Positions 1 to 10,845 of a stretch of 64,000 nt of DNA are shown piece by piece. The notes beneath the pieces are model-generated. The model was not told the origin of the DNA, did no database searches, and saw only the letters and a program-made list of their open reading frames with translations. Position 1 is the stretch's first letter. Each line of letters starts with the position of its first letter. The stretch spans positions 13,948,475 to 14,012,474 of the forward strand of contig OZ023197.1 in NCBI GenBank assembly GCA_963995505.1. The letters are read 5' to 3'. Position numbers and translations under genes: made by a program. Origin of the DNA: Hypericum androsaemum. Taxonomy: Eukaryota; Streptophyta; Magnoliopsida; Malpighiales; Hypericaceae.

Positions 1-1295
1 TGACCAAAATACCCTTTAAAAAAAATAAAAAAATTTACCTTCTCCAACCTTTGAACAAAAATACCAACAACCAAAAATCAACCCAAAAATAAGATCAAAC
101 TAACTAAAATCAAGAACACAACCAAGAACATTAAGAAAAAAAAACTATCCTTGTCAAAACAAAAAATCCCAAACCATGGAAAGCAAGTATCGAAAGGGGA
201 CGAATTAACAAGCAACGAATCTTAACAACAACAAAGATACCAAAAAATAAGCTAATCAAAATCAAATAAATAAGAAGAAGACAAAATCCCAAGTCCAACA
301 ACAAGTTAAAAGCACAGTACAAAAGAATAACCTAACTTCTCGAGCTTCCTCGTCTTTGCTCTCTATGAACCAGATCCAATCCCAGCGGCGTCATCCACCA
401 AACCCCTAATCACGGCGGCTTCATCCCTGGCGATGCTTAAGAACATAGTCCAGTGGCGGGTCCGGTTCGAGATCGAGGGGATTTCTGAGGAGGAGCTCGG
501 GGATGACTGGGAGAAAGTGGTGTTCATGCACGGCCACGACAGGGACGACCAGGTTCCTCAGGTGGTGGGTTCAGTTCCTGGTCAGGGTCGCGGTGGAATT
601 GGGGGTTTAGGGTTATCTTTGGATTTTCTTTATTTTTAGCTTCGTCGATTGTCCTCTGAAGGAATTGTTCGCGATGAGGAACTTCTTACTCGTGTGGCTT
701 CTCGGCGGCAACGAGGGACTCCAAGTCGGAGGAGATGATCGACGACAGTAGGGACGAGGAGGATGTCTTCCCTCTAGCCGCCCTCCCCGGTGTCATTTTT
801 GCCTCCGTCGTGTTGCTTCCATGCCGGCGCCGCGGAAGGAGCAGGGAGGGAGGAACGACAGTGGGAGGAGAATTTGGTTCTACAATTTCTTGATTCTTGA
901 TGTTAATTTAATGAGATAGTAAATTTGGTTCTTGTTCATAATGTTCCTAGAAGGATGAAGATGTTCTTGTTCATAATGACAGGGGGAGGTCATGAAGTTC
1001 GGTAAAATTAAACATCTAGGTTTCTTGATTTTGATCTCATTTTTTAATTTTGATTAAGAGTGTTCATAGTGTTCTTGGTTGTTGTTGATGTTTTAAGGTT
1101 GAAGAAGGTAATTTTTTATTTTTTTATTTAAGGACATTTTGGTCATTTTCATGCCAAAAAAAGGAAAAAATGGCTCACGACATCAGCCAGGGACCTGAGA
1201 GTTTCTAAAACCAAACTTCGGGGACGTCAGAAATAATTTCGGAAATGCAGGGACCCCAGAGGGAGGGACGCCAAACTACAAGGACTTTAGCGTAA
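1..1295. mobile_element. MULE-like TIR element, left end outside the window
   Basis: The first ~110 bases (TGACCAAAATACCC... then TTACCTTCTCCAACC) reappear inverted at about 1085-1150 (GGTTGAAGAAGGTAA... TTTTGGTCA). This is a long terminal inverted repeat. The outer right arm (about 1150-1295) carries 'GGGACCTGAGAG', 'GGGACGTCAG' and 'AGGGACCCC' phrases like those in the complete MULE at 24909-25803. Between the arms the DNA turns GC-rich (about 340-860). The left terminus and target duplication are outside the window, so the family call rests on similarity to the complete copy. Confidence 0.5.
340..860. other. GC-rich interior of the MULE, possible captured gene fragment
   Basis: This block is far richer in G and C than its surroundings. 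It contains a 68-codon open frame on the plus strand (433-639) with an acidic segment, and proline/arginine-coding triplets around 760-850. I recognise no protein family. MULEs often carry pieces of host genes (Pack-MULEs), and composition plus position fit that, but no parent gene is visible here. It could equally be ordinary non-coding MULE interior. Confidence 0.3.
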
Positions 1296-1576
1296 TTTTT
1301 TCTTAATTTTTTGTCTGTGGGTTGATTTTGATGGGGATGGGTGGGAGGAAGAAGATGATGGGGATGAATAAGGAGGGTTTTTTTTTTAATTTTTTAAGTG
1401 GGAGGGGTATTTTTATCTTTTCAGGTGGGGTATCGCCAGAGAATATGGAATATTCCGGCTCCAGGGACCCGATAGTCTATTATCATCAAAACTTAGGGAC
1501 GGGGTAATCTTTTTCCAAAAGTCAGGGATCCTAGGAGGAGGGTGACCAAAGTCCAGGGACGTGAGAGTAATTTATC
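1296..1576. mobile_element. Right end of a second MULE-like element
   Basis: A second run of 'CAGGGACCCGAT', 'AGGGACGGGGTAA' and 'CAGGGACGTGAGAGTAATTTATCC' phrases ends near 1576, just outside the first element. The final ~18 bases inverted (GGATAAATTACTCTCACG) resemble the terminus of the MULE at 24909 (GAGTAAATTACCCTCAGG). I infer an outer, older element into which the first one inserted, or two abutting elements. Its left end is not visible. Confidence 0.4.
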
Positions 1577-1726
1577 CAAAAAAATAAAATGCGGGATGCG
1601 CGTGGTGGGAGGGAAGGGAATAAGGATCTTTTAATTTTTTTCTTGGTAAGGGATTAAGGACGGTTCCGCTTGTTCTTTTTTTCTTTGACTTTACTTTTTT
1701 AATTAGATAATCAATAACAAATAATC

Positions 1727-2200
1727 GGACATACTATTCGATATAATTAAGAATACTATTTGATATAACCAGGCATACTATTTAATATAACTGAGTATAC
1801 CATTTAATATAACTGAGTATACCATTTGATCTAACTGGGTATACTATTTAATATAACCGGGTATACCATTTAATATAATTTGACATACCAGTCGATATAA
1901 TTTAATTAATTATTTAATAACCAGACATATTATTCGATGTAACCGGCCATATCGAACATACCATTTAATCATGACTGAACAAACTTTTTAATCATAACAG
2001 TGAAAACAATTTGAACACAACATGACGAATTATTTTATCATAAATGTGCAACTATTCTATCAAAGTCAATCAAACCTTTTGATCGTGACATAACAAACAA
2101 TCTTACCATAATATCACGAACCATTTATTCATAACATAGCACGAGTTTCAACCATTCGATATACCCGGGTAAACCATTCGATATAACCGGGTAAACTATA
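1727..2200. repeat. Degenerate 22-bp minisatellite
   Basis: A unit of about 22 bp, approximately ACYGGGTATACCATTTAATATA, recurs head to tail. It is clearest between about 1785 and 1880 and decays on both sides. Two cleaner units return at about 2152-2195 (AACCATTCGATATACCCGGGT). No coding frame or TIRs were recognised. Confidence 0.65.
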
Positions 2201-2439
2201 AAATTGTTAAAAATAGTTTTAAACTCTTCCCCTCGTACACGTAATTTTCTTTGAGAAAATACTTTTACACGTAATACTAAACCTCTTCTCCTCTGATAGA
2301 CACGTATATACCCCATCTCTTCCCTTGTAAGTTGAAACCACAAGACTAACAAATGTCGATCTCTTTCTCTCACATTTCCCTTCTGTCTCCATCTCCCTCG
2401 ATAAAACTTTGACCTGTTAATTTTGAAGATAAGTTTCGC

Positions 2440-2720
2440 AACCAATCTTATGGAAGGCGCTCGAGAGGAAGATCTGTCGCCAGATTCGCGCTGCCAAGGC
2501 CGTCGTTAGGCCCATGGCTGGTTCCACCGATGGTCAACGGGGACGATCCTCCCAGCGAAGATGAGAAGGAATGGCAATAGTGAGCCGAGCCCGTAGATCC
2601 TCATCCGCTTCTGGAGCTCCATCCACTCCTCGATCCGGCGAGTGTAGTTGTCGGCGGCAGCGAGCCGAGACCGTATCACACCATTTTAACATACGATGCG
2701 TTCGCCGGGTACAAGAAGAC
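2440..2720 (-). pseudogene. Unrecognised gene remnant
   Basis: On the minus strand this GC-rich patch encodes protein-like stretches in two frames. One runs into ATG GTG TGA near 2676. The adjacent frame has a basic helix-like part followed by a hydrophobic run ([14 protein letters not shown]) and ends near 2515. The frames do not join without a frameshift or intron. I could not assign a family. It may be a gene fragment carried by a transposon. Confidence 0.25.
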
Positions 2721-2944
2721 GGCATTGGAGAGAGAGAGAGAGGGAGGAGCATTTATAGATGGAAGAGATTGAGGGTGAGGGAAGAGAAATAGGGAGAACC
2801 GGGGAAGGAAGGGTGTAAAAGTACAAAAATATCCTCTGTAATATTGGCCATCAGATCTGCAATTTTTTAATATGGTTGATCCAACGGCTCCATTTCGATT
2901 CAGAATGGTCTTGGTTGAATTTCTACATCTAGGACCTAATCGTA

Positions 2945-3240
2945 CCCTGATTAATTTCCATGAACCAGCATTAACAAAAGTTCTTATTTTCGTAGAAAAA
3001 AACAACGGAAAATAAGAAAGTCCTAGAGATGTTCAATGATCCATGTCATTTCCGATTATGGTTTTTTTTTTAAATTTTCCGATCTTGGTATATGGACGTT
3101 GACCTTGTTGAACCTATTTGGGTAGACTACTACCAGAAAAATTAATCCTAAAAAGAAAGACTACTACCAAAAAATACTATTTGGGTAGACTGAACGGAAG
3201 CCTTGCGTGACATATCGTCAGACCCAAGCACGGTGGTTAA
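2945..3240. repeat. Dispersed repeat, copy 1 (pairs with 23187-23500)
   Basis: The sequence from 'TTTCCATGAACCAGCATTAA' through 'GGAAGCCTTGCGTG' to 'CAAGCACGGT' recurs nearly in full at 23187-23500, upstream of PLAC8 gene copy B. A shorter third copy lies at about 3690-3975. No gene is recognised. It is probably a duplicated intergenic segment belonging to the same history as the PLAC8 copies. Confidence 0.6.
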
Positions 3241-3689
3241 ATCTCGCCGAGGCATCACCTGGTCCTGAAAGAATGGGATCCGAATGGTCTATGGTTGAGT
3301 TCTCAAGCTCAGCTTTCTATGTCCAAATTCCACATTGTCCATGTGAAATTTTTGTTCTCCTAAAAAAAAGCACTGTTGTTAAAAACATAGTTGGTCTCTG
3401 GACTCGACTTTTACTCTGGCGAGTCTTTTGGCAAGGAATACAAATAGTTGGTCATAGAAAGAAGAGATTTTAAAGTCGGGTACGTGAGAATACAACAACG
3501 TTAAATATTTATTGAGAATATCTTGACATTATTCAAATATTTTGCTCAAAATGCAAATTTTTTGTAAAATTTTCGATATTCAAAATATAACACTATCGAG
3601 CTCTATTTATGTAATTTTTTTATAAGGAATTTATTTATGTGGTTATCGAAATTGTGTTTTTATACAGAGGCTTGAATTTAGCAACCAAT

Positions 3690-3985
3690 CCAAATTTCTT
3701 ACCATTTAGATCAATTTTCGTTGTACAAATTTGGATTAGTCGAATCAATATCAATAATTTCAAAAAATAATAAAGAGCAACCCTGATTTCCGTTTATTAA
3801 TGTTTTTTGTTTGGAAAAAGACGACCAGCGAATCAGATATTGGGTAGAGTTCAACGATGTTGGTGAAATTCCATGAACCGGCATTAATGCGAGTCCTTGT
3901 TTTCGCAGAAGAAGCGACGAAAAAAGGAAAGTCCTCGAGATGTCCAATTATCCACGTCATTTCCGATCTTGCTATATGGACATTG
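3690..3985. repeat. Dispersed repeat, copy 2
   Basis: This stretch shares 'AATTTCCATGAACC' followed by a GCATTAATG box, 'TTTTCGCAGAAGAA', 'GAAAGTCC' and 'CATTTCCGATCTTG' with 2945-3060 and 23000-23290. The part before it ('TCAATAATTTCAAAAAATAA... GTTTATTAATGTTTTTT') matches 23080-23160. No coding capacity is seen. Confidence 0.55.
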
Positions 3986-4640
3986 ACCTTGTACTAGTAT
4001 CAGGATATTTTTATGAAAAGTAGTTGGACTAATCAGTTTAAACTAAATTGACCAATTTTTTTCTAGGAAAATATTTTGTTCGAGTTTTGTAAGATTATAA
4101 GTAACCATATTATGACTATAATGATAAATTGTGTAATAAAAATTAGAAGATATTTAACTTTATTTTGACATTTACTACTCAATATAATTATTAAAAAAAA
4201 CCACGTCCAACCGTTGGATTGAGTAACAGAGAAAATTCAGGTCACTTCTCGATTCGTTTTCAAAACATTCTTAAAAATATTTAGAAAAGATAGATGGGAG
4301 TTGGTCCATTTGTGAAGTAATCAAAATTTACGAAGGAAGAAAATGTAAATAGAAAAAATATTTTTTAAATAGAATTTGATCGTACTCGGGCATAAACAAA
4401 GAAAAAGCATAACATACAATAATTTTTTTATTCAGAAGAAGTGCAAAATACATGAACAACACAACACACTCCAATACAGAGAATGTAACTGAATACAAAT
4501 ACAGAAATAAAGGTCCAATAACATAACAAACAACCCACGAAAAATACAGTCTGGAATAATAAAGGATTACAGAGAAATTAACCGTTGGAAAGACTAAAGA
4601 GTACATGCCACTTGGCCTACTTAAGCTTTGAAAGATGCAT

Positions 4641-6051
4641 TTATTTGGTCATTCCACCTTGAGAAGCTGGCGCGGTTGTCATCGCCACTCCACGTCTCTG
4701 TGCATCCATATTCTCATCCCAACCTAGACAATATTGGAACAAGGATTACTTAGATGCTGAGTGCGTTATTTTAATTTAATCAGGTCTCGAACTCGGGTAC
4801 TTGAGATAAAAGTGACTTTATGTTTCGAGATGAAGTCGTTGAAAACATAACAGTATCAAATTCTTGTTACGAGAGCTTAGTCACCTTTTAATAACATATC
4901 GATTCAAATATGTATTAATCGAGTCACCTTTAATTGCAAAGATGGTTTACCTTTAGACAAATCGAAGCCGCGGTGTTGGAGCTCGCGGTACTCCTGGCAC
5001 AGTGCAAGATGCTCGCAACAGCAATGGACCAAGCAATCATTGCATGGGCTCTCAGATAACATGTGTTGCTTTCTCAATCTTGAACGGTTAGCGCACGACA
5101 GTATCCATCCGCAACCGGTGAGCCACATCACAAGCGCATACAGAGTTCCAGCCCTTCCGCATGCTGAGAACAATCACAACAACAAAAATTTCTCTAGGTT
5201 CAGTTTACAAGTATGAAAAATATTTATTGCTCTGTCGAACATTTTGAAACGACAAAATAATGGTGTAAAAGTCTAGGAAACTTTGTGATACTGAAGTGGA
5301 CTTTTTAAAAAAAATTTACCCCGTTTCGAATGAGATCTCTATTGGAAATGGATTATCGAAAAGTGTATGTAGATTTCATATAGTTGTTACTACATATAAT
5401 TTTATTCTAAATAATAATATTTTAAATTAAATATGAGAGTTCTAACACAGAATTACAAAAAAATCATTGAGAAAATTTGATACGCTTGTATGAACTTTTT
5501 TTGTACAACTAGAACAAGTATTTTGAGATTGACTCTAGCTTTGTAATATATTGTCATGTAAAAAATATAATTGTTTGCGTGGATGTTTACAAAAACATAT
5601 ATAAAGGTTAAGAGTATCTTCATTTGTGAAAAATGAACAACGTGAATTTTAATGTATCTGATGTTACTTATGCTCCCTTCGTCAGCAATCTCAGCAATCC
5701 GTCCAAAAGTGACACATGGGCACCAGAATGTTAAACAGCCTGCAAACACAAAGACCAATTTGGGTTAATATAACTTTGAGTATCTAAATCGGTGAAAATT
5801 TTTACGGACTCTTATTTTACCAACGTGAGGTATAACATGATCACGTGAGTACAACAATTTACTCCAATATTATATTAGAATCTTTATTTACAACCCAAAA
5901 TTTTAAGATAATAAGTTATATACAAGTCCATCAAGATAATCTCAACACCATAAAAACTAATTATATGCGTACAAGATTTGCAATCGGAGAAGCAATCACA
6001 AAGGCCCGAAGACCATGGTTGTTCTTGGAGATTTTGACCTCTTGAGCTCAT
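4641..6051 (-). CDS. PLAC8-domain protein (plant cadmium resistance / cell number regulator type), copy A
   Basis: Four exons read on the minus strand: 6051-5973, 5739-5668, 5163-4951 and 4723-4641. All junctions are GT-AG with phase preserved, giving 148 aa, the usual size for this family. Visible marks are GLCDCFSDC in exon 1, the CCLTFWCPC box (about residues 27-35), a hydrophobic segment (about 56-73) and the cysteine-rich block [23 protein letters not shown] (about 90-112, spanning exon 3), ending in ...GGMTK. PLAC8/PCR proteins are small plasma-membrane proteins linked to Cd/Zn efflux or organ size control. Metal specificity cannot be read from sequence. The start is the first ATG before exon 1, and copy C has the same start. 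This is the only intact copy of three in the window. Confidence 0.9.
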
Positions 6052-6117
6052 AACGTGAGTTGGAAATTGTCTACTTTGGTCACAGCTTACTGCTTACAAG
6101 TGTCAACCAATTTCAGG

Positions 6118-6125
6118 TTTAAATA
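6118..6125 (-). promoter_or_regulatory. Candidate TATA box of PLAC8 copy A
   Basis: The minus strand reads TATTTAAA about 67 bp upstream of the ATG. The same sequence context (TTTAAATAGTGGGCGAAAATG on the plus strand) is kept upstream of degenerate copy C. Distance to the ATG suits a core promoter with a short leader. No transcript evidence is available. Confidence 0.4.
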
Positions 6126-6129
6126 GTGG

Positions 6130-7470
6130 GCGAAAATGTCGGGAAATAGTTACTTCCTATTTCCAATAATTAGACACCAAGACTTTCTCGAAAATTAATG
6201 GGATTTGCTTTTTTTCCCTAGTCCTTATCAATAATCCTCGGCCATAAGTGTAGCTTTCTACTTCACGATATGGCAATTCGGCTGCGATAGTATCACACTA
6301 CAACGAGTGTCACACTACTAGTACGAAGATAGTTGATTATCTGCATGGAGGGGTCTAGTAAGAGGGAGGTATGTTGGCGGAAGATTTGACGAAACTGACG
6401 ACCGTAAATTCGAAAAAAAGAATTCAACATATTTGTAAATATTACTTATCCAAAAAATTGTTAGCCAAAGGTTTGATTTGCAATTTTTTTATTCGTATTT
6501 GATTTGTGATTTATGGAACAACTATATGGAGATTTTGGATTCATCGAAATTGCTCGATCTTTCGGATCAAGAATGATATTGGAAATCAAGAGCTGGCCTT
6601 AGTCTTAATAGGAGGCGATGATGCTCTAATTTTTTTTACAACTAAACTTTTCACACCAAATTATGCCTATCATAAAGTAAAGCTTGAACCTCTGTCAACT
6701 TTTATACGCCTTCTCTTTGAACCAAATTTCTTTTGGCTGCGCCAATTAGAATCCAGTAGGATCTCTTTTAGGTGAGCTCTTTGTTTTTGTATAGGAAGCT
6801 AACTCGGAACTCTTAAACCAACCTTGCAGTGTGCAAGCTATGTTTATAAGAGGTCTAATAGTGGTGTAAATGTTTGAAAATGGAGTAATATACATTTACT
6901 TGTTAAAAAAATCGAGTATCACACTACAACGAATTTATAAATTTAGTTCAGCTATGTGATTAGTCATTCTAGTGTATACCACCTTTTATATATATATATA
7001 TTTTATCTATTTTGAATTTGGATTAATCATTTTAGTATGTATTCGAATAATATTTAGTAGCAGCAAAAAAAAGACAAACGCCTACTCTGTGATTTAACGT
7101 TGAGTTTGTTTTGCCGGAAAAAGCTGCTTTAACAATGTGAATAAGGAATATTAAGAAAAAGACATTCCACCAAATAGTGTTTCTTTCTACTTTATTAAGG
7201 TGGACATTCTCGTACTGTCCTGGTCCCAAAGTTGTGGGATTTCAGCTCCCTAGATTTGTTATGGATGATTCTAAATACAGCTGGCAATAAGATTATATTG
7301 ATTAGCATATATTTATCTTTTTGGTACGTACGGTATGTTAAATAATCAAATCACTTAATTTTTTTTAACATATCTTGAATACCAACGATCACTCTTCTAT
7401 AGGCCCCTAACGTCAGATGCACACCAATTTCAGTTGAGTTAGTCCCTGGACCACACCGTATTTGTAGAGG
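6130..7470. other. Intergenic, duplicated DNA without a recognised gene
   Basis: Upstream of PLAC8 copy A the sequence is AT-rich and is matched in order at about 30290-31380 of block 2. A short minus-frame match at 7032-7229 belongs to a repeated motif (TTCTACTTTATTAAGG... TGTGGGATTTC) discussed in findings. No gene, RNA or intact element is seen. Confidence 0.5.
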
Positions 7471-7474
7471 TCTT

Positions 7475-7650
7475 GTTCTGATATCATTTATAACGCCTCG
7501 TGATTCGACCGACTCTCTCCACAGACCCATACGAGTCTTTTCTAGCTTTTTTTGTCCTCACTTGTAACACCTCGTGATCTGATCGACTATATTCACAGAG
7601 CAACACGAGTCTTTCCCGCCATATTTTGTCCTCACTTACATGCAGCTCGC
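7475..7650. mobile_element. LTR-retroelement remnant (TRIM-like)
   Basis: 'GTTCTGATATCA' (7475-7486) resembles the plus-strand image of an initiator-tRNA-Met primer binding site. It is followed by TAACGCCTCGTGATTCGACC, and a second copy of that phrase starts at about 7564 (TAACACCTCGTGATCTGATC). Each is followed by an 'ACGAGTCTTT' box. Adjacent direct repeats of about 75 bp next to a PBS-like motif suggest a truncated small LTR element. No coding region is present. Confidence 0.35.
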
Positions 7651-8027
7651 TTAACCTTAGAATTCTTTCAAGATGTTTGCGAGAAAATGATAGGTAGTAC
7701 AATCAAATCACTTGCAGCTTGTTTGGAAACACAAAAATGAAAAGGAATTGGAATCATTTTCCTGAGTTTTAAAAAATTGAGTACGTTTGGAACCAATTTT
7801 ACTCAGGAAAGTGATTCTATTTCCGTCCAAAACTCAAGAAAGTGATTCCTTTGAAAATTGGTCAGAATTCTAAGCACCCAAAACAGAATTGTACCTAAAT
7901 ACCAATTATGCCCCTAGTCACAGTTTAATATTACCTAACTTTTTCTCTCTCTCCTTCGTCACTTCCTCCCTCTCCCGATTCTCTGGACCATGTGATTTCT
8001 CATGGTGGACGACGGCGACCGACTCTA

Positions 8028-8073
8028 ATGGCGAAGACTATCTCCTCCGTCGGCGACTCTGATAATCTCCAAG
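8028..8073 (+). other. Possible captured first-exon fragment
   Basis: ATGGCGAAGACTATC opens a frame reading MAKTISSVGDSDNLQ, which ends at CCAA|GTAATTAC, a plausible donor site. It is followed by 'GGACTAGGGTTTTTCG', typical of plant leader introns. A CT-rich stretch precedes it. This looks like promoter plus first exon of a host gene carried inside the transposon. The parent gene is not recognised and no further exon is seen. Confidence 0.25.
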
Positions 8074-8469
8074 TAATTACTTCCTTTCTCCTTTGTGGTT
8101 TCTAGGACTAGGGTTTTTCGATTTTTCTTTTTTTTCTTCTTTAAATTCAAAGTGCTATTAAACTCCTCTTTGCTTTGTGTGTTTTTGTATTCGAGGGTAT
8201 CTGACCTTTGGGGGTTATTACCCTTTTTGGGATTTTAGGTCATGGAATTTTCATGGTGATTATGGGGTATTTGGGGTGCGATTTAGATAAAAATATATTT
8301 GATCACTGGACTGATGTTATGTGCTCTTGAGAGTGAGATGTTTGATTTCTCTATTTTTTATTTTTGGTTATTTTTTCTTTTCTGAGATCGGTTCGACTTG
8401 GAGGAAGGATGTTTGGTTGAGGTAGACTTGTTTGATTCATTTGGGTAGCCTAGTTTGAGTATATTTGAG

Positions 8470-9046
8470 CAATGTTTTCAAAACCGCAGTCTGACTGTTG
8501 GTTTGACCAGTCGGACCACTACCCGGGACTAAACCCGGGTTGATTTTTTGCATAAAATTCAGAAAGTAGTATGACAAGTCACAATCTGGTCGGACTACTC
8601 AGTCAGGTATTTTCGGGTGATCCGGTTCATCCAAATAAGAAAAATTAGTTTTTGTTTTTTCATTTTATCGAATTTAGTTTAGAAACAAAACCTCCACTTC
8701 CACGTTGGGAGCGTGTACATCACTTTTGGATCACAACAAACTTATCTTTTTAACAATTCTAATATGTCAACTAAGTCAAATAAATTCGAGTAATATGTCA
8801 AACAAAAAAAGTTGTATAGTCATCTTCTTGTACTTCTAGATTTGTTAAATTGATGTTTGAAGACCTTGTTTAGATAAATTATCGATCATTTTTTATGCTA
8901 AATTCAATTTATAAAACTTTATTTAATAATATTAATATAAAAATAGAAGTACTGTTCATACCGACAACCTAACTGGTCAGATCGGGTGAAACCGAAAAAT
9001 TTAAAAAAATCCGAGTCGCCTTCCGGTGTCAGTTTTGAAAACATTG
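8470..9046. mobile_element. Nested TIR element, CAATGTTTT family, copy 1
   Basis: Ends are CAATGTTTTCAAAACCG and, inverted, CAATGTTTTCAAAACTG. Flanks repeat ATTTGAG on both sides (7 bp, with one extra base at the right end). A related element with the same ends and the interior phrase GTCGGACC...CGGGTGA...CCGGTTC is at 51592-52196. No transposase is encoded, so it is non-autonomous. The hAT superfamily is the most likely mobiliser, but that is inference. Confidence 0.6.
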
Positions 9047-9453
9047 GATTTGAGGGTTTCGCTGTGGAGTTTGTTGATTTGGATAAGGAGAAGGGGGTGA
9101 TCTTCTTGGCTAGTTGGAAGGGTATTTAAGTAAAAAGAATGAATCAATTCTTAAGTTTAAATTTGGTTGCAAACATGAAAATAGTTAATGAATTCTGATT
9201 CCGTTTATGTTAGGATTGGAAATAAAATCTTTTTCTAAATGGATTTGGTTCCAAACAAGCTGTTAAGCATTTCTTAACATATCCGGGTATTACATTGCAT
9301 CTATATATATAGGGTGTAATTGGTAAATGAAGTAATACAAATCTATTCAATTATTAAAAAATATGATTATGTTGATTTGGGTATAAAATTGCTGACCCAT
9401 TAGCAATTGAATATTTGGAAAAGAGAAAAGAATTAGCAATTTAAAATGTGATA

Positions 9454-9455
<2 letters not shown>

Positions 9456-9519
<64 letters not shown>
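9456..9519. repeat. (TA)n microsatellite
   Basis: About 32 uninterrupted TA units. A second (TA)n tract of similar length is at 54371-54427. No function is inferred. Confidence 0.95.
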
Positions 9520-9522
<3 letters not shown>

Positions 9523-9931
9523 GTACAAAAAGATGACTATACAACTTTTTTTATTTGACATATTACTCGAATTTGTTTGACTTAGTTGACATATTAGAAT
9601 TGTTAAAAAAATAAATTTGTTGTGATCCAAAAGTGATGTACATTTTAAATCTGCACTCGACATGTTGGTGTTAATATATTTGTAAATCAGCCATTAGTGT
9701 CTCTGATCAACATAAGTAACAAGTTTTTTCTATTTCGAAAATATTAAAAAAAGATTTTTAATAGATTCTTCACATCAATGTAGGTGAATTTCCATGCAAC
9801 AGATCGGAAAGTACTTTATAATTTGTCCCATTATGTAAATTGCGCCTGTAATTTGTTCTTCGGCCTAGCTAGCACTTGAATTGAGTTCTTGGGATAGTAA
9901 TGAAGGGGAAAAGCTCATGAGGTTTTTTTAT

Positions 9932-10273
9932 AACCAAATTCATGTTATGAGAGACAAGGAATCTGAAATCTCTTAGCAAGTATTGAAATTTAATGTCATC
10001 AATGGATCGCAAACATTTAAAATCTTTCTATATAAACACCAATATTGTTTGGTTAGTTGTTAGATGAAATCTTAATAAGAAGTCTCAAATTCAATCTTCT
10101 GAAACCAAATTCATGTTATGAGAGACAAGGAATCTGAAATCTCTTAGCAAGTATTGAAATTTAATGTCATCAATGGATCGCAAACATTTAAAATCTTTCT
10201 ATATAAACACCAATATTGTTTGGTTAGTTGTTAGATGAAATCTTAATAAGAAGTCTCAAATTCAATCTTCTGA
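9932..10273. repeat. 171-bp perfect tandem duplication
   Basis: Two head-to-tail copies (9932-10102 and 10103-10273) start AACCAAATTCATGTTATGAG and end ATTCAATCTTCTGA. I see no difference between them. Block 2 holds a single diverged version at about 32013-32190, so this duplication is recent and specific to block 1. Confidence 0.85.
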
Positions 10274-10689
10274 AAACACAACCGTATTAAATAATTATTT
10301 AAAAAAAATTTCCGTCATTCAAAATTTTTACTCAATTAAAAAACAAGATGCATATCAATTAACGATCGTGAGACAAGCTCATCACTTGTTAGAAACTGAA
10401 GTATTATTCCATTCCTTGATGCGACAGTAGGATTAGGACCTACAAAACGTGTCATCATTTTAGGTATGATAATAATTGGACACCGAGGCTTTCTAGAATA
10501 AATAGGATTTTCCTTTTTTTTGGGACCATTTGAAAATTTTCCAGCCATAACTAGCTTTCTACTTTTTCCGTTTGGACCGGTGAAAATGAGGAAAATTTGG
10601 TTGCATAATAATTTCTAATTTCGTATGAGGTACGTCATAAGAGTACTGAAAATCATGCGACTGAAATATGAACGTGACAGATATATTTT

Positions 10690-10845
10690 TTACTTAATTG
10701 AATCTAAGAACATAATAAGATCTGGGTTGCATAACTCTGTCGGCTTTTACTTAATTGAATCTAAGAACAAAACAGGATCTTAGGGTTGCATAACTCTGTT
10801 GGCTTTTACTTAATTGAATCTAAGAACAAAACAGGATCTTATTAT
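10690..10845. repeat. Three tandem copies of a ~56-59 bp unit
   Basis: The phrase CTTAATTGAATCTAAGAACA recurs at about 10693, 10749 and 10808. It is followed each time by a 'GGATCTT...GGTTGCATAACTCTGT' segment in full or in part. The third copy is truncated. No coding role is seen. Confidence 0.75.

Larger units (their letters stand above)
7715..9262. mobile_element. DNA transposon-like element with CAGCTTGTTTGGAA ends
   Basis: The left end CAGCTTGTTTGGAAAC is matched inverted at the right end (GGTTCCAAACAAGCTG). No convincing target duplication is seen. Duplication block 2 lacks this stretch, so it arrived after the duplication. The interior holds a promoter-like pyrimidine-rich stretch and a short ATG-initiated coding segment near 8028, plus the nested element at 8470-9046. 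Confidence 0.45.

Noticed and set aside
6506..6775. Plus-strand frame with a IWRFWIHRN-like LINE end
   Set aside because: Faintly reminiscent of the region near the end of LINE reverse transcriptases, but too short and without other motifs.
9433..9663. Open frame of alternating Ile/Tyr codons over the (TA)n tract
   Set aside because: It is an artefact of the dinucleotide repeat. The same applies at 54307-54516.
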